NCBI GenBank assembly: GCA_037074765.1
Contig: JBAMDO010000064.1
Location: 124,001 to 188,000 of the forward strand
DNA: 64,000 nucleotides
Direction: 5' to 3'
Source of the DNA: Mansonella perstans
Lineage: Eukaryota; Nematoda; Chromadorea; Rhabditida; Onchocercidae
Shown piece by piece: positions 1-13,400 of the stretch; the first letter of the stretch is position 1; each line of letters begins with the position of its first letter. The notes below the pieces were generated by a model that was not told where the DNA came from, ran no database searches, and saw nothing but the letters and a program-made list of their open reading frames with translations. Position numbers and translations under genes: made by a program.

Positions 1-106
1 AATTCACATTTTGAGCAAAAATAAACCCTGAAATCACAACTATTTTTTGTACGAATGAAACTGTTGTATTTTCTACGGATTTTATAGAAATTTCAAGATT
101 ATTTGT

Positions 107-3100
107 ATGGCTGAAGATATTAATCCGAAAAGCGAAGCGTTTAGTAAATTGCCACCGATGGGACAAAATGAAACAGTGGACAACCCATGTTCCGAGCCAA
201 CCACGGCATTTCTGGACATCTGTAAGCAATTAGATCCTGAAATGGACGAACATTTCATCGAAAAAGCATGGAAACAGTACGACACTGTCGGAAAACAATA
301 TGTTTTAGAGGTTTGATTATTCATGTGGATGAATTTTTCCGGCAAACAAATGTATTTAATTTTGGAGCTTCAGGTTTCCTTTATATCATAATGCATATTT
401 TTACTGGTTTGATTTAATTTCTTTTATTATAAAACTTAAGCTGGAGATAATTAGCTGCATTTCATTGCCAATTATCGGTGAATATATTAAATGGTCGTCG
501 GGATATCGGAATTTCGTTTTTTGAAATAAACATTCATACTTCTTGCAGGGAAAACAGTTAACATGGTATGCTTGTGCTATTTATATTTCGATGTGGCAAG
601 GGAATCCACTTGAGCATACAGTATCGAAGAAGTATTCACTAGCTGAAATTCTTAGAATTTGTAAAATCAGGTACCAATTATTGTAAACATTATCTTCGTT
701 GAAGACATTCATCATTCTTGTACCTGCCAAATACAAAATAGTTGATTGATTTTGTCGTCGCAGACTACGAATATTTGAATTGACGAGTTGTACTAAGCGC
801 TTTATTTGTTCACGTGAAAGAGTTTTTTGATAGATTCGGCATTAAAGATCCATTCACTTCTTTGCTGGGCAATTATTACAGCATAATTGACTGGGGACTT
901 AAGTCAAATTAAACTCTTTAAAATTTCATTGCATATAGTGTGCTTGAATTCTTCGACAAAACGACCAAGTGGGTGGATATGGTTAATGGGCCGCGACGTT
1001 TGAAGGATCATATTAGCCGAGTGCAGTCCTCTCTTGCAGTTACAGCAGTCGTTTTTAAAAAATTATTGCCGATCTTCCGAAAAATATTTGCGCCGCCATG
1101 CAATAATGATGATGATAATGATACGAAAGGTCTCAATTGCAAGAAACTGTTTTCTTTACTGTGGACATTATTTATCGTAATGCGAAGTTAGTGTTTGGAT
1201 CTTTATTTGTTTGATCTCTTTTTGTTTTTCGAATTATGTAAATATACAAGCACGGTTTTTTCAAAAATTTTTTTAGGAGTTTGAATTTCTAGGAAATTAT
1301 ACATTTTTGGTAAAGTCTCTTTGCTATTAATAGCGGTGAAGATGGGTATTGTTGACTTGCTTGATGACATCTAATGTTACCGGATGTTTCACGGTCAAAT
1401 AGAATGAATATGATAATGTTGTCAGATGTTCAAGAAATTTAGTGACATTAATTAACTAAATATGTTCTCTTTAAGCGATCGATAATTTGATTATCGAATG
1501 AATAAAATGATATTTTGGTCATAGTATGTGCGGTGATATGGCTGCTTTATGCGAAACATTCGATTACTGAGTGTTCTGATGTACCTTAGTCAGAAGAATA
1601 AGAATCATAACTATACAATGAGATGACTAGGCTCGGATTTGGTTTGGAACATTTTCAAAGAAAATAGTGTTTGCAGAGCAGTTCAGCAGTGATGATTTGA
1701 TGAGCAGTTTTCATCTTTTACTCTGTACAGTGGACTTTATTTTTCAAGATCTCCGGCGTTCCGAACTGACGTGCTTATTGGATGGCGATTTCAGTAAGTC
1801 TTTTTTTTTTCTGAGAAGTTTTCGCGGCTTTATTGTTTCAATAATAGTCTTGCTTATAATTACGTGCTTTTCATGCACTGTCCTTGTTAAGATATATTGT
1901 TATCATTTATATGCTTGTGGTCATGTTTATTACTTATTTTAATCAACTTAGAAAAATGTTATGGAGGTATTCGATGAGTTTTTAATAATTATCTTCAATG
2001 TCAGTTTTATTTCATTTTTCAGTAAATGCCATTGAAATGCAGCCCGACGGAGATTCTATACTGGAAACATTGTGTCAGATTTTTGAAGGTGTTGTCCTGG
2101 ATGCAAAGCACTTTCGGACCCATTGTTGGCTTCCCCGAATGCGCAAATTATCAGAAGAGAAGACAATAGAAACAAGCGAAAATTTGACTAATTTTACTAC
2201 GAACGAATTTATCAATAAGTATGGTTCATCATCTATGAAGCGATTTAAATTGTTTAATATTGTATAGTTTGAATTAATGGTTTAAGTTTTATCATGCACG
2301 AGCGCATTCCTTGATTTTTTTATATTTACTTTGAAAATAGATATTTAGCAGATAAGTCAGCCTAATAGAACTAGGGTTTGTATAAAAGTCGAAATTCAGA
2401 TCAAAATCAAGGAACTATATTGTTTCCTTCAAATTATTTGCGGTTTTTTGAATTCGAAGTCATTTTTTTTTGTTAATGAAAAGTTTTTTCTTACTGAATA
2501 TATTTTTTTGCAGGAAAAAGTTGGATAGCGTATATGAGGAGTTGATTGTGAAACGAGGGGAAATGGATGAAAGGATGTTTTTGCCAATAGATATCTCTGT
2601 CGTGTTCGATGAAGCGTATGATGGTATACCAATTTAAAATAAAAGTTTAAAATAAAGAAAGAAGAACCAATTTAGACCACTAATTTTGCTTTTTGATTGA
2701 AATTAAAGGTAGAGGAACGCTTTGAATAGTTTTTTCTATGAAAACAAGAAATTTCAAGTTCTGAACTGAGTTCTTGATATGCCTAATTTAGTGATTTTTT
2801 ATTATTTAAAATCATTTTTTTTTCCTTTTGTCCTCTTGAGAGGTGAAAGAATGATAGGATTCAATGACTGAAAGTTTTTGCTTTCTTTGAAACTGTCAGC
2901 TAATACTGCCAACTATGTTTCTGTATCAGTGACCAATAGCATCTATATTTTGCCTACACTGCAGTTTGCCCGGGCAGGGGTATAACATTCAGAACTTCTA
3001 GAAGATGAATTTTACAAGCCGTTGATTGTATCCACTTTCATGTTGCATGTATATGCAATTTTGTGTTGAAAGTGGATACATATAAAGGCCTGCGAAATTC

Positions 3101-6100
3101 ATTTGTTTAATAAGTCTGTAGCAATTCAGTGCTTTAATTACTTAAAGAAGCAGAAGCACATCGGTATAAAATATTAACATCATAAAATATCAATAATCTT
3201 ATGCTGTACTAGTCATGAAAGAAATATTTTTGTTATAATTTTTACTTACTTAATATTATTAAAATTTCATTCTACGCTGAAGTGGATCGCTATTTCAGAG
3301 TGTGCAGTGCAGCGTCTTCGGCGTTCAGAAGATGGTGACAGTTTTGTTGATGCAGATATGTTGTTGCGTTTAAGTACGCAAAGTTGTTTGGAGCGACTTC
3401 AGGATCAAAGGCAGCAAAAAACACCATTGAGTGGCCGAGGATACGTCATATCCGCAGAACAGGCACTCAGTTTTATTTTTCTTCCATTTTTGCTCAGATG
3501 ATATTTAGAGTGAAGTTGGACAAAATCTGGATCACAAATTTTGCTTAGACTATTTTGATATGACTTTGCGTGGCGCACTTTGAGACTTATATAGATAAGT
3601 AGACTTGTTTAGCTTAGATTGAGAAAATATTTCTAATCACCGCTTCATTTAAAAAGATATTTCTTGTAACTTTAGTAAAATGCCTCAGTTAATTTTACTG
3701 AGTGTTTATTGACTATTATTTTCATTCCAGTATTGTCCTGCTACCCCAGTTTCTGCTTCACTTTATAATGCTTCGAAACTGGAAGCATTGCTGCAAGACA
3801 ACTGGAGGAGATTGGATGCTGAAGTAGAGAGCATTTTATGTCACAGCTGCCAAGACCCGCTTGGGAAAGTTATAAATATTGGTAAGGATATTATAATTGC
3901 ATCAAATTTTGCTGTGAGCTGAAATCACTTTATCTGACAAATTTTCGAAAAAACGCGAAATATTTGAAATTGTTCAAATCAATAAGGTTTAACAATTGTT
4001 TTAATTATACGAATTCCTTAAGAAAATAAACGTTTGTTTCAGTTTCTCAGTTAAGTGAACGTTTGCAAGAAGTAGTCGAAAATGAAAAACAGCTTGATGG
4101 AGCTGACTATGACTCTTCATTTCGTGAAATGTTTGTAATTCGAAAGAACAGTACGGAATGTTTATTTTTCCGTTTCTTGCACAAAATAGCTCTTACAGAA
4201 AAGGATCGTTTGGGAAATGGAAGTATCGTAAAGCTAAATGTGAGTTTCTAATTCTGCTGTAGATAAATTTAATGGAATTTATAGACTTGATAAAGTTCGT
4301 TCTTGTCAAAAATTCAGTTCTCTAATTCCTGATACAGCTTTGTTTCTTTTTCTAATTTTTTAGTTTTAAGTTCCTTCTTGAGTTAAGTTTTTTGATAACT
4401 GTCACAACTGCTACAGTTGCAGCAAAATTTTTATCAAGCAGATGTTTTGCTGCTCTTTCTTGTCTCCTTTTTGTTTGAATAAGTGTTTATATTTGATGCC
4501 GGTGAATCAGTGTGAACTCTAATTTTAATGAGGCTGATTGCTTCCTCAGATTTCAAGTGAATTGGACTTACAGAATCGCATTATAGGCCGTATTGCTAAG
4601 GGAGGATTTCTTAAAGTCATTGTACGTCTGTTCTTTGCAACTAGTTCTTTTTACGTATGAAAGTGTTCGAGAATTTCCATGGAGTTTGGAAATTATGCGA
4701 TTACCTGCCATACATTTTTACAAAGTTATTGAGTTAATTATCCGAGCCGACTCTTCTTTGTCGCGTGAAATGGTTAAGCATCTCAATAAGGTATACTTTT
4801 TGTGATTATCATCAATCAATATCTTTAATGAATTTTTTTTTTTAGAATTTAAGAATACCTTTTAATATAGTTTGCACTTTGCTCACAAAATACCTAATGA
4901 TATAGGTCACTTTTATCATGGCGGTTTACAGGTTGAGGAGCGCGTGTTAGAAGAGTTTGCTTGGAGCTTGGATTCACCACTATGGCCTAGTTTAAATCGA
5001 CGAGCCGATGGCGTACCATCTAGTCAGGCAGTGTCACTGGAAACTGTAGAGGGTTATTCAATGAGACAGCCATCTCTTTCACAGCGTTATACCTTGTCAC
5101 CCATCAAACCTCTGGGTAGATTTTATGGCGATTCACTTTTTTTTCTGTGGTTTTATTTCATCCGGTAAAATAATCTTGTTTTTCTAAGCAGCGAAACGTC
5201 GACTTGAATTTGATGACGATGATTCATCATGTGTTGCTATAAAACGGCGAGCTTCGGATGCTGAAAGTTCAGCGCCAACGTCTGCAACATTATTATTTTT
5301 CCGTAAGGTGCGTTTGTTTTCGAACTTTGTTGTTTAACGTATTTTCCAAAACGTTCATATAAATATCATTGAAAGTGACAGCAGTTCTTACAGTCAAGAC
5401 ATTGTTTATCTTATATGTGAAAATATCTTAAATTTGGTGATATCATTGTTTGTCATTCTATGCGAATTGGAAAGAAGTAAGAGAAAGTAGAAAATTTAAT
5501 AAAAAAGGAAAAATTAGTTTCATCAGCATTGCATTATTCAGCAAATATTGGATGATTTTAATTAAATTTGCATGGAGTTTTTTCATATTTTTTCTTTATG
5601 GCGCAAAATGTTTAGGTGTACTATTTGGCAGCTGTTCGCTTGCGTGATCTTTGTGAGCGAGTACGTCTTGATGAAAAAGGTCGTCAGCGAGCTTGGACTT
5701 TGTTTGAGCACGTTTTGAGGACGGAAACATCACTTATGGCTGGAAGACATTTGGATCAGAACCTCATGTGTTGTTTGTATGTGGTAGCAAAAATTGGTCA
5801 GCAGAATATTTCTTTCCACGACATTATGTACCATTACCGTCATCAACCGCAAGCTGCTTCGCGTGTATACCGGCGAGTTCTAGTGGAAAGCACTTCGTAA
5901 GCTTTTTGATGTCATTATCATATCTGATTTGTTAAGCTTATGTAAAATATTTCAATCATTGTTCATTTGTGGATAAGGAGTTTATTTTTTATAATTTTAT
6001 ACAAAAATAAATTTTTTATTTTTGTTGAAAGTAACAAGAAATTTTTCTAAAAATGTGTCCTTTTTCGAACTAAATTTATGAATTTCAGTTAGTTTTTAAA

Positions 6101-7538
6101 TTATATCAATGTGAAAAATTCAGTTCAACACCGATTATTTTGGATGATGGCGCTTCCCATGATTCTCTTGGTTCTGCATCAGGTGACAAATTCCGTTATG
6201 AATCGTTAATTTCGGGGCCAGGGACAGGCAGTGATACAGCAACACCAGAACATCAAAACGTGGAATACATTGATCTCATCAAATATTACAATCACATTTT
6301 CATTGCTCGTGTAAAATCGTTTGTGCAGAAGTTACAACCGGGATTTGCGGAGGTTACCTATTTATCAGTTGATATCGATCTATTAAGATTTTTTTAAAGA
6401 GAAGTATATATTTACATATATACTGCCGAAGTAAATAGTATTTTTGCTAAAGTCACTGGACAACTTCATTATTTCTCAGAATTTCTCTTCTCTCTTTTAC
6501 CACTTCCACGTTAATGTTATTTCCTAATGCGTAAAATTTCGATGATATTTTTAAGAAAATTTTCTATGCTTCCATTGTTGAAAAGTTTAGTCTAGTTTGG
6601 CAAAAGAAATATAAGCAAAAGAACAATGAATATATTATAACATCAGTTTTATAGAACGGTGTTTCCCTTTTATCTATTCCAATGGTTCAGTGTAATCGCT
6701 TGTCACCTCAGAGGAGCGTATCTGATCGAATTACCGTCACACCAATGCCTTCTTCAATGCCATCCTCACCGTCACGACCGTATAGATATATCTTTGATAG
6801 GACACCAGTAAAAGTAAGTTCGAAAGTTTTTTCAGTTTCAAAATTTTCGAAGTTAGCATTTTGTTTGATATAAGATTTCAATAGTTGAGTGTGAATTAAC
6901 CTTTGTCGCAAGATTCAAAAGTTATGGATGTAATGAGGAGAAAAATTTGTAAGAAAATTTCCCGAACAACAAAAGATCATGATGTTGGTTAATTTTTTGT
7001 TATTAGATAATCATAGTTCTAGCACTGTAGTGGACAAGGAAACGAAGAACAGTTATTTCAGCAGAAATTATTTTTAAATTAGGCCGAAACATCTTAAAAT
7101 CAATACGTACTTGCTTATTTACATATCTATTTCTATAATAAGTAAATTATGATTGTTACGAATTTTTTGAATAACTAGATATTTCTGTCAACTGTTTAAC
7201 CTAAGGTAGTGATAAATTGTCGGTTTCTCAAGATAGGAAGATAAACACTTGATTATTTATTTGTCTATTTCCGTAATAAGTTATGTTCACACGAATTTCT
7301 TGAATAACTAAGCGCATTCTGTTAACTTTTTAATCTAGGATAATGGTAAGCTGCCCGACTTCTCAAGATAAGAGGAGAAATTAAATTAAAAAATTAGTTT
7401 TGAAATGGAAATATGTTTTATGTTTAGGAACTAAATTCAATTAATCTGATAATGCATAGCGCTGGTCGAACAATCCCTCAATTGGCTTCTGGTAGTTTTC
7501 AGCAAGGTTCATATCGTAATTTGGCGGCGCGTACTTGA
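107..7538 (+). CDS. lin-35: Retinoblastoma-family pocket protein (LIN-35/p107-like)
   Basis: Sixteen exons join in consistent phase: 107-310, 549-670, 939-1186, 1668-1793, 2023-2218, 2514-2623, 3299-3444 (or 3462 with a GC donor), 3731-3881, 4043-4239, 4587-4790, 4932-5115, 5192-5307, 5616-5896, 6124-6352, 6691-6813, 7428-7538. They give about 915 aa, close to nematode LIN-35. The N-terminal cyclin-like part has KKLLPIFRKIF and SSFHLLLCTVDF, as in p107/p130. Pocket A (about residues 385-570) contains FPWSLEIMRLPAIHFYKVIE and SREMVKHLN. A basic, Ser-rich spacer follows. Pocket B starts near residue 669 with VYYLAAVRLRDLC and contains RHLDQNLMCCLYVVAKI, matching the Rb B box. Family knowledge: pocket proteins repress E2F targets in the nucleus, in nematodes within DREAM-type complexes. 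The start is the first ATG of the open exon. The exon 7 donor is the least certain boundary. Confidence 0.9.
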
Positions 7539-8560
7539 TCCTTGATGTTTTGATATTTATGAATCTTTGGAAGATGTTCTGAGGATGGGTAAAAAGAGAA
7601 AACAAAAAAGTGATAGATCATTTGCCCATATAGTGTATTTAAAATTTGAATTTGACTAGTTTCTGGAGAAATTCAGCGAATCAGCAAAATTTTATGTTCA
7701 GTAATAAAGTGAACTGCGGAGGTTTTTAATTATGCGTGAAAGAATTAAGAGCATTGCTGATTATAATTTTAATATTTTTTTCTCATTTCAATTTTTTTAA
7801 ATGAGAATACCCAGAAAGAAGATGACTTGTGAAAAATTCGGACACTGTTTCATTTCGAGAATTTTCTGGATGATAAAAGAATAAGGATATTTGCTTAGAT
7901 ATTTAGGAAATAAATATTGCCTTAGAAATCTCGGGAATCTTACATGAATTGTTGAAATAGAACTTGAGTTTTTTAGTTTTGTAATTGTTAATCTTGTGTT
8001 TTAACAGATTATGGTTTTGGTTTCCAGGTCATATGTGATTTTTATAGAGAGAAGGGTGCGAAGATAGATACAGATTCTATTAAGTAATTTTATGATTTAA
8101 CAAATTACTTAAAAGAAATTTTATGAATCTCGAGGTTTTGGAATATTTTTCCAAGAATTTATTTCGTATATTGTTTAGTTATTTCTTTGGAAGGGCTAAT
8201 ATGGGGAAACTGGTGAATCGATATGAATTCCAGAAATGGATCAATTTAGATCTTCCGAAAATTGTTGCAATCAACTTAATGATTTTTAGTATTCACCAAA
8301 TGATTACTTTGTTTCCATTGTATAATTTTCGGATATTTTTAAGTTCTATTTGTGTTTGAAGCATCGTTTATGACAAATACAATTTAATTACGAACATTGT
8401 ATTAATTTTTATTTATATGTGTTTATATGAAGTGATTTTGTCTAATTTTGATCATATTTTCCTTGTATTGTGTGGAATAAATTTTCAAGCATTTCAAAAT
8501 TTTTCCATTAAACACATTGCACATTTTGACTGAAAATTTCGCTAATATTGCGAATAGTAA
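7539..8560. other. 3' flank of the pocket-protein gene
   Basis: AT-rich sequence without convincing exons. An AATAAA at about 7703-7708 is a possible polyadenylation signal for the upstream gene. The open frame at 8123-8359 is rich in F/I/L and lacks splice or family signals, so it is not called. Confidence 0.5.
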
Positions 8561-9055
8561 ATGACGAGTACTGTATTAATTGGAATTGAAATAATGACGA
8601 ATACTGTATTAATTGGAGTTGAAATAATGACGAGTACTGTATTAATTGGAATTGAAATAATGACGGATACTGTATTAATTGGAATTGAAATAATGACGAG
8701 TACTGTATTAATTGGAATTGAAATAATGACGAGTACTGTATTAATTGGAATTGAAATAATGACGAGTACTGTATTAATTGGAATTGAAATAATGACGAGT
8801 ACTGTATTAATTGGAATTGAAATAATGACGAGTACTGTATTAATTGGAATTGAAATAATGACGAGTACTGTATTAATTGGAATTGAAATAATGACGAGTA
8901 CTGTATTAATTGGAATTGAAATAATGACGAGTACTGTATTAATTGGAATTGAAATAATGACGAGTACTGTATTAATTGGAATTGAAATAATGACGAGTAC
9001 TGTATTAATTGGAATTGAAATAATGACGAGTATTGTATTAATTGGAATTGAAATA
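8561..9055. repeat. 33-bp minisatellite, 15 tandem copies
   Basis: Fifteen head-to-tail copies of a 33-bp unit beginning ATGACGAGTACTGTATTAAT. Copies are near identical. Visible variants are in copy 2 (GAATAC and GGAGTT), copy 3 (same as consensus), copy 4 (GACGGA) and copy 15 (GTATTG). Because 33 is a multiple of three, the array is open in a plus frame (MTSTVLIGIEI repeated) and in a minus frame (ISIPINTVLVI repeated). There is no flanking gene structure, so I treat it as a minisatellite and not as a protein gene. Confidence 0.97.
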
Positions 9056-10475
9056 AAAGATGAAAGGTTGAGCATATCTCTATGAATGATGCATCATTAC
9101 CATTGGAACGAGATTAGGCTACGTGACAATTGTTAATTGTGGATATGAATGAAGATTGGAATGGGTTTTTGTGTACGTGACTGTTAGCAATATTACGAGT
9201 AGCAACATCAACATATCAAAGCGACTACATGCAATTGATCAGTCGGTCTTTTTTCCTTTCTCTTCACGATTCATTTCTTGCTAATTTAATTTGAAATTTA
9301 AATTTCAATTTAATTAAGGATAGAGAAAGAGAAGCAAATAGATCGGTGAAACAACCAATTAATACCATCCATTCAAGAATAGATAATTTTCAGTGATATA
9401 AAATATACTGAATTACTTGTACGAATATCTTTTTCTAAAAGTATAAAATGAAATTTAAAATCGAAAAAAATTTTTAACTTCAAAAATTTGAATTTCCAAT
9501 ACTGTAATATAATATTTGAGTCAAATATTATTTTTTTAATAAAAAAAATTCTTCAGAAATTAGAAAATTTATTGAATACTATTGAAAACTATTTTAAAAT
9601 TCGAAAAATTGAAAAGTAAACGGGACATACTTCATCAATCTATTTTGTAGAAAAATGAGCTAATTTTATCCTCAATTACAGAGCCATAGTTTTTGGAAAA
9701 AATCAGAAATTTCGAAATGTTCTCGGCAAATCTTAATTTATGCTTAAGTACATATACATATGTATCCTTCTTCCCATAAGTTTCGACAGATTTCGTTGGA
9801 ATTTCATTAAAATTTCAAGAATCTATCCGTATGCTTAAGCTTATCAAGTGCTTTAGGAAAATATCCTTACCAATAGATAAATACAGTTTGAATCATTTTT
9901 TAGTTTTTAAACTATTTCTAATTCACTTTTGATCCTTCAATTACTTACCAGAATTTCGGTATTATAACTGCCTAGGTAAGTTATCAAGCTAATATGGAAG
10001 TTAAGATATTTCGTTCTGTCCTACTTTTTTAATTATAAATAATCTTGCTTATATTAAACACAATAGTTTAACAGTTAGCCTTATTTATATTGCTTAATCA
10101 ATGATAGATATGTTTTTTTTTCTTGAATCTATATATTAATATATGTGATAACAATAAAATGGTAAAAAGAATGCTTTCCAAATGTTTGTAAAACTTCAAA
10201 ATGTGTTTTTAATCCTTTCGGAAATTCGGAAAACCATTTTGATAAAAAATAGGCATTTAAAATTAATATACATGAAAAAAGTTTTAGAAATTAGTTTAAA
10301 AGTTTGAGATTTCACTTCGAACTTTTCAAATTATACTATTCGAAATTTATTTAAACAGCTAGAGCGATTTTTATTTGTTAAGTGAGCTGAATAGTGTAAT
10401 TTATGTCTTCGTAATATTTTTTCACTTAATATTTCTTCGTAATAGAAATGATTTTACTTTATTCTTTTTGGAATA
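9056..10475. other. Intergenic AT-rich DNA
   Basis: No exon with family similarity was seen. An imperfect AT palindrome lies at about 9282-9317 (AATTTGAAATTT / AAATTTCAATTT). This stretch presumably holds the upstream region of the CPEB gene, but no specific promoter element can be supported. Confidence 0.4.
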
Positions 10476-13400
10476 ATGGAAAAATTGCAAGTAAAAAATC
10501 AAAACAAAATAAAGGCTCCTCCGGAAAAGAAAACTACGACAAGCAAAGCACCTATTGCTATTGTTGCGAAGATTCTTACATCTAAGAAAGGTAGGTAGAA
10601 GATTTTTGGAGAACTGAAAAATTTGTTTTGGAAATTTACAATTATTTTTTTTACTTTGGTAAGGAAAAAGATTTCAAAATAATATAGATTGAGTAATGAT
10701 AATTGCGAAGTAAATCTTACTGATATAAGTTAGAAAGAACAGTATTTAGGCAAATAGCTTTTTTGCATGATCTTGATAATATCTTCTTCCATGATTTAAT
10801 TTTAATATATTAAGGACCGTAATGGTATATCTATAAAAATTGAATTTTATTTCGGAGTGAAGTTTCATTTTTCAATTTTATTTCCGATGTTTATTTTTTT
10901 GTAGATGGAAGTGAAACAAATTCTCTCAGTCTTACCGATCAAAATCATAACAATAAATCGGGTACGAATTATAGTTGCCGTACTAATGGCAAGTCTAGCG
11001 GAATAGAGATGAATACTGGTGCCGTTACTACTGGCACTATTACAAAAACTATCAGTACTGCTGTGACAAAAAAAATTGAGAATATAGGAGATGGTCAAAA
11101 TAATAGTGATTGTGAAGTACCAGTAAAGGTTAGTATATGTTATGATGAAATTACGATTTTTCAAAAGCAGAATTTAGTATTCAATGGTTAGTATGAATCA
11201 CCGAAGATTAAATCGTTGCTTTCTGTTTGAATAGATGAGACCTGTCATCCCTATAAACTCGAAATGTATCATCAAGATTTGAAGGCTTTGCTTAATTAGC
11301 ATTTGTGGGAACAAGACAAGTATGATATTTTAGAAGGATTGCCTATTTATAGCTGTCGGATTCGATGGTCATCGATGTCAAGCCGATACAGAAATCATGG
11401 CAGACTGTGATGACTGGAGCTAAAGAGTATCAGCAATATCATCATCCAATTGTGACACACATACTGCAGAATGGATATTCACCAACTTACTTGCAGGTTA
11501 ACATTCACCATTATCTATCAAAAATTAGCGGATGATGGCCAATTCATGTTATTAAAGAATAATTTTATAATTCAGTCAAAAATGAAAACTTTTTGTTGGA
11601 TTAATCATGGCAAATCTGAAAGTCCAATTGTATTGATAGTGAAGAAACATAACGACAAGTAACTGCATTTAAGATGATAACAGAATCCATGGTACGGTCA
11701 CAAGTAACTGAAGCAAATATTGATTTCGAAATACGACGCAGGAAACCTTGCTGCTGGAAAGGCGAATTACCACCCCGCAATTACTGTAACCCAGTATTCT
11801 CTAGCAAAGTTTTCATTGGTGGTGTTCCATGGGATATTACAGAATCTGTACTTCTCGAAGTAATTTTTGATATTTAGTATAGCTGCAATCCCAATTTGAT
11901 ATCCAATCTATGAACAGGCTTTTATTTTCGTCATCGCGTTCATATCTTTCCCTTCGTTATCGTTTCATAACTGCACGAGGTTTTGTTATTGTGATATAGC
12001 AAAGCTGATGAATCTTTATCTTATTAACTCCAAGAGATTGTCATACGACAGCCTAATAAAGCGATCAAAATTTTAACGAAAATAAATGAAGTTTTGCTGA
12101 GAGCCATTCATATGCTTTTTTAACATGTTTACTGGAATTTTCTAATTTCTGCAGAAATTTTTTGTAGTCATTTTCGAAATACGGCGTGTGCCGAGTAGAA
12201 TGGCCTGGCAAAGAGTCGCGTCATACACTCGGAAATCCACGGCGACCCAGAATTACCGGTTATGTGTATATGATTCTCGAAAATGATCGGGCAGTGAAGA
12301 AATTGTTGCAAGACTGCTCTCAGGAGTTTGGAACAGCTGGTGAATGGTATTTCAAACTGATAGCACGGAGAGCCAATGGATTAGAAATCAGACAGGTATC
12401 CTGAAAACTTTAAGAATAATTTTCCTTGAATTAGTCCTGAACTATTTCAATTTTCTAATATTTTATGATATTTACACCAGGTACAAGTTATTCCATGGGT
12501 GATAACAGATGCCTCATATATTCTCAATCCCAACATTCCTCTGGAATCCAAGAAAACGGTATTTGTTGGAGCTTTACATGGTATGATTACGGCGCAGGTA
12601 AATTTTTTAACAAAATTAAGCCGTAGAGAAATCAGAAACTTTGTTTATACTGTTTGGCTGTTGCTGGGAAAAAATTCGGTCCAGTTATTTCTCGCATTGG
12701 ATTTTCTCACTTCCATTTTATCAACTCCTGTTAAGGTTTTATTTTCCATCATGAGAGATGTCTACGGTGATGTACTTTTTGTCGGAATCGACACAGATCG
12801 TCAAAAGTATCCTATAGGTAAACTACTCATCGTTTTAGATTATGTTGCTTTGAAATATGCTGTTCTCGAGTGTCACCACAAAACTGTTATATCCTCACAT
12901 ACTTAGTTTGATGAAATGAATTGAATCTATGGGCTACTATTAAGAGAAAAGATGCAAAGTTGTGTTGAAAATGCAGTTAATGTGAAAACACTGTTATTAT
13001 GCTTCAAAATATTTTCGAATTTGCTTACTTTTATTCATGTCTAGGCAGTGCACGAGTCACGTTTTCGACCCAGTCAGCTTATTTCCGTGCGATCGAATCC
13101 GGTTATCTTGAAATTCACACTTCGAAATTCACTAAAAAAGTACAGATTGACCCATTTTTGGAGGATGTGAAATGCTCGCAGTGCGAATGTGTCCAGGGTC
13201 CATATTTCTGTCGTGAAAAAAGCTGCTTTAAGTACTTTTGTCTTCAATGTTGGGAGGTAAGGAATTTCAAAAATTTCTGTGTCCCTGTTGATTTTAACAT
13301 TTGAAAAACTATTGCTCAAATATTGGTTCATTCGGACTCATGTTTCGATTTGAATTTTTCTAATTTGAAGGTCCGCCATTCACTGACTGGTCCATATGGC

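Noticed and set aside
762..838. Possible extra exon after the second exon of the pocket-protein gene
   Set aside because: A GTCGCAG acceptor is present, but the phase-compatible frame hits TGA with no donor; joining exon 2 directly to 939 restores the conserved SVLEFFDK sequence.
4550..4586. Earlier acceptor for pocket-protein exon 10 (CCTCAG at 4544-4549)
   Set aside because: The frame needed for the conserved LREDFLKSL sequence has an in-frame TAG; the TTATAG acceptor at 4586 avoids it.
8542..9085. Two long overlapping repeat-encoded proteins (about 175 aa each strand)
   Set aside because: Both are direct readings of the 33-bp minisatellite; no exon structure, no family, and open on both strands.
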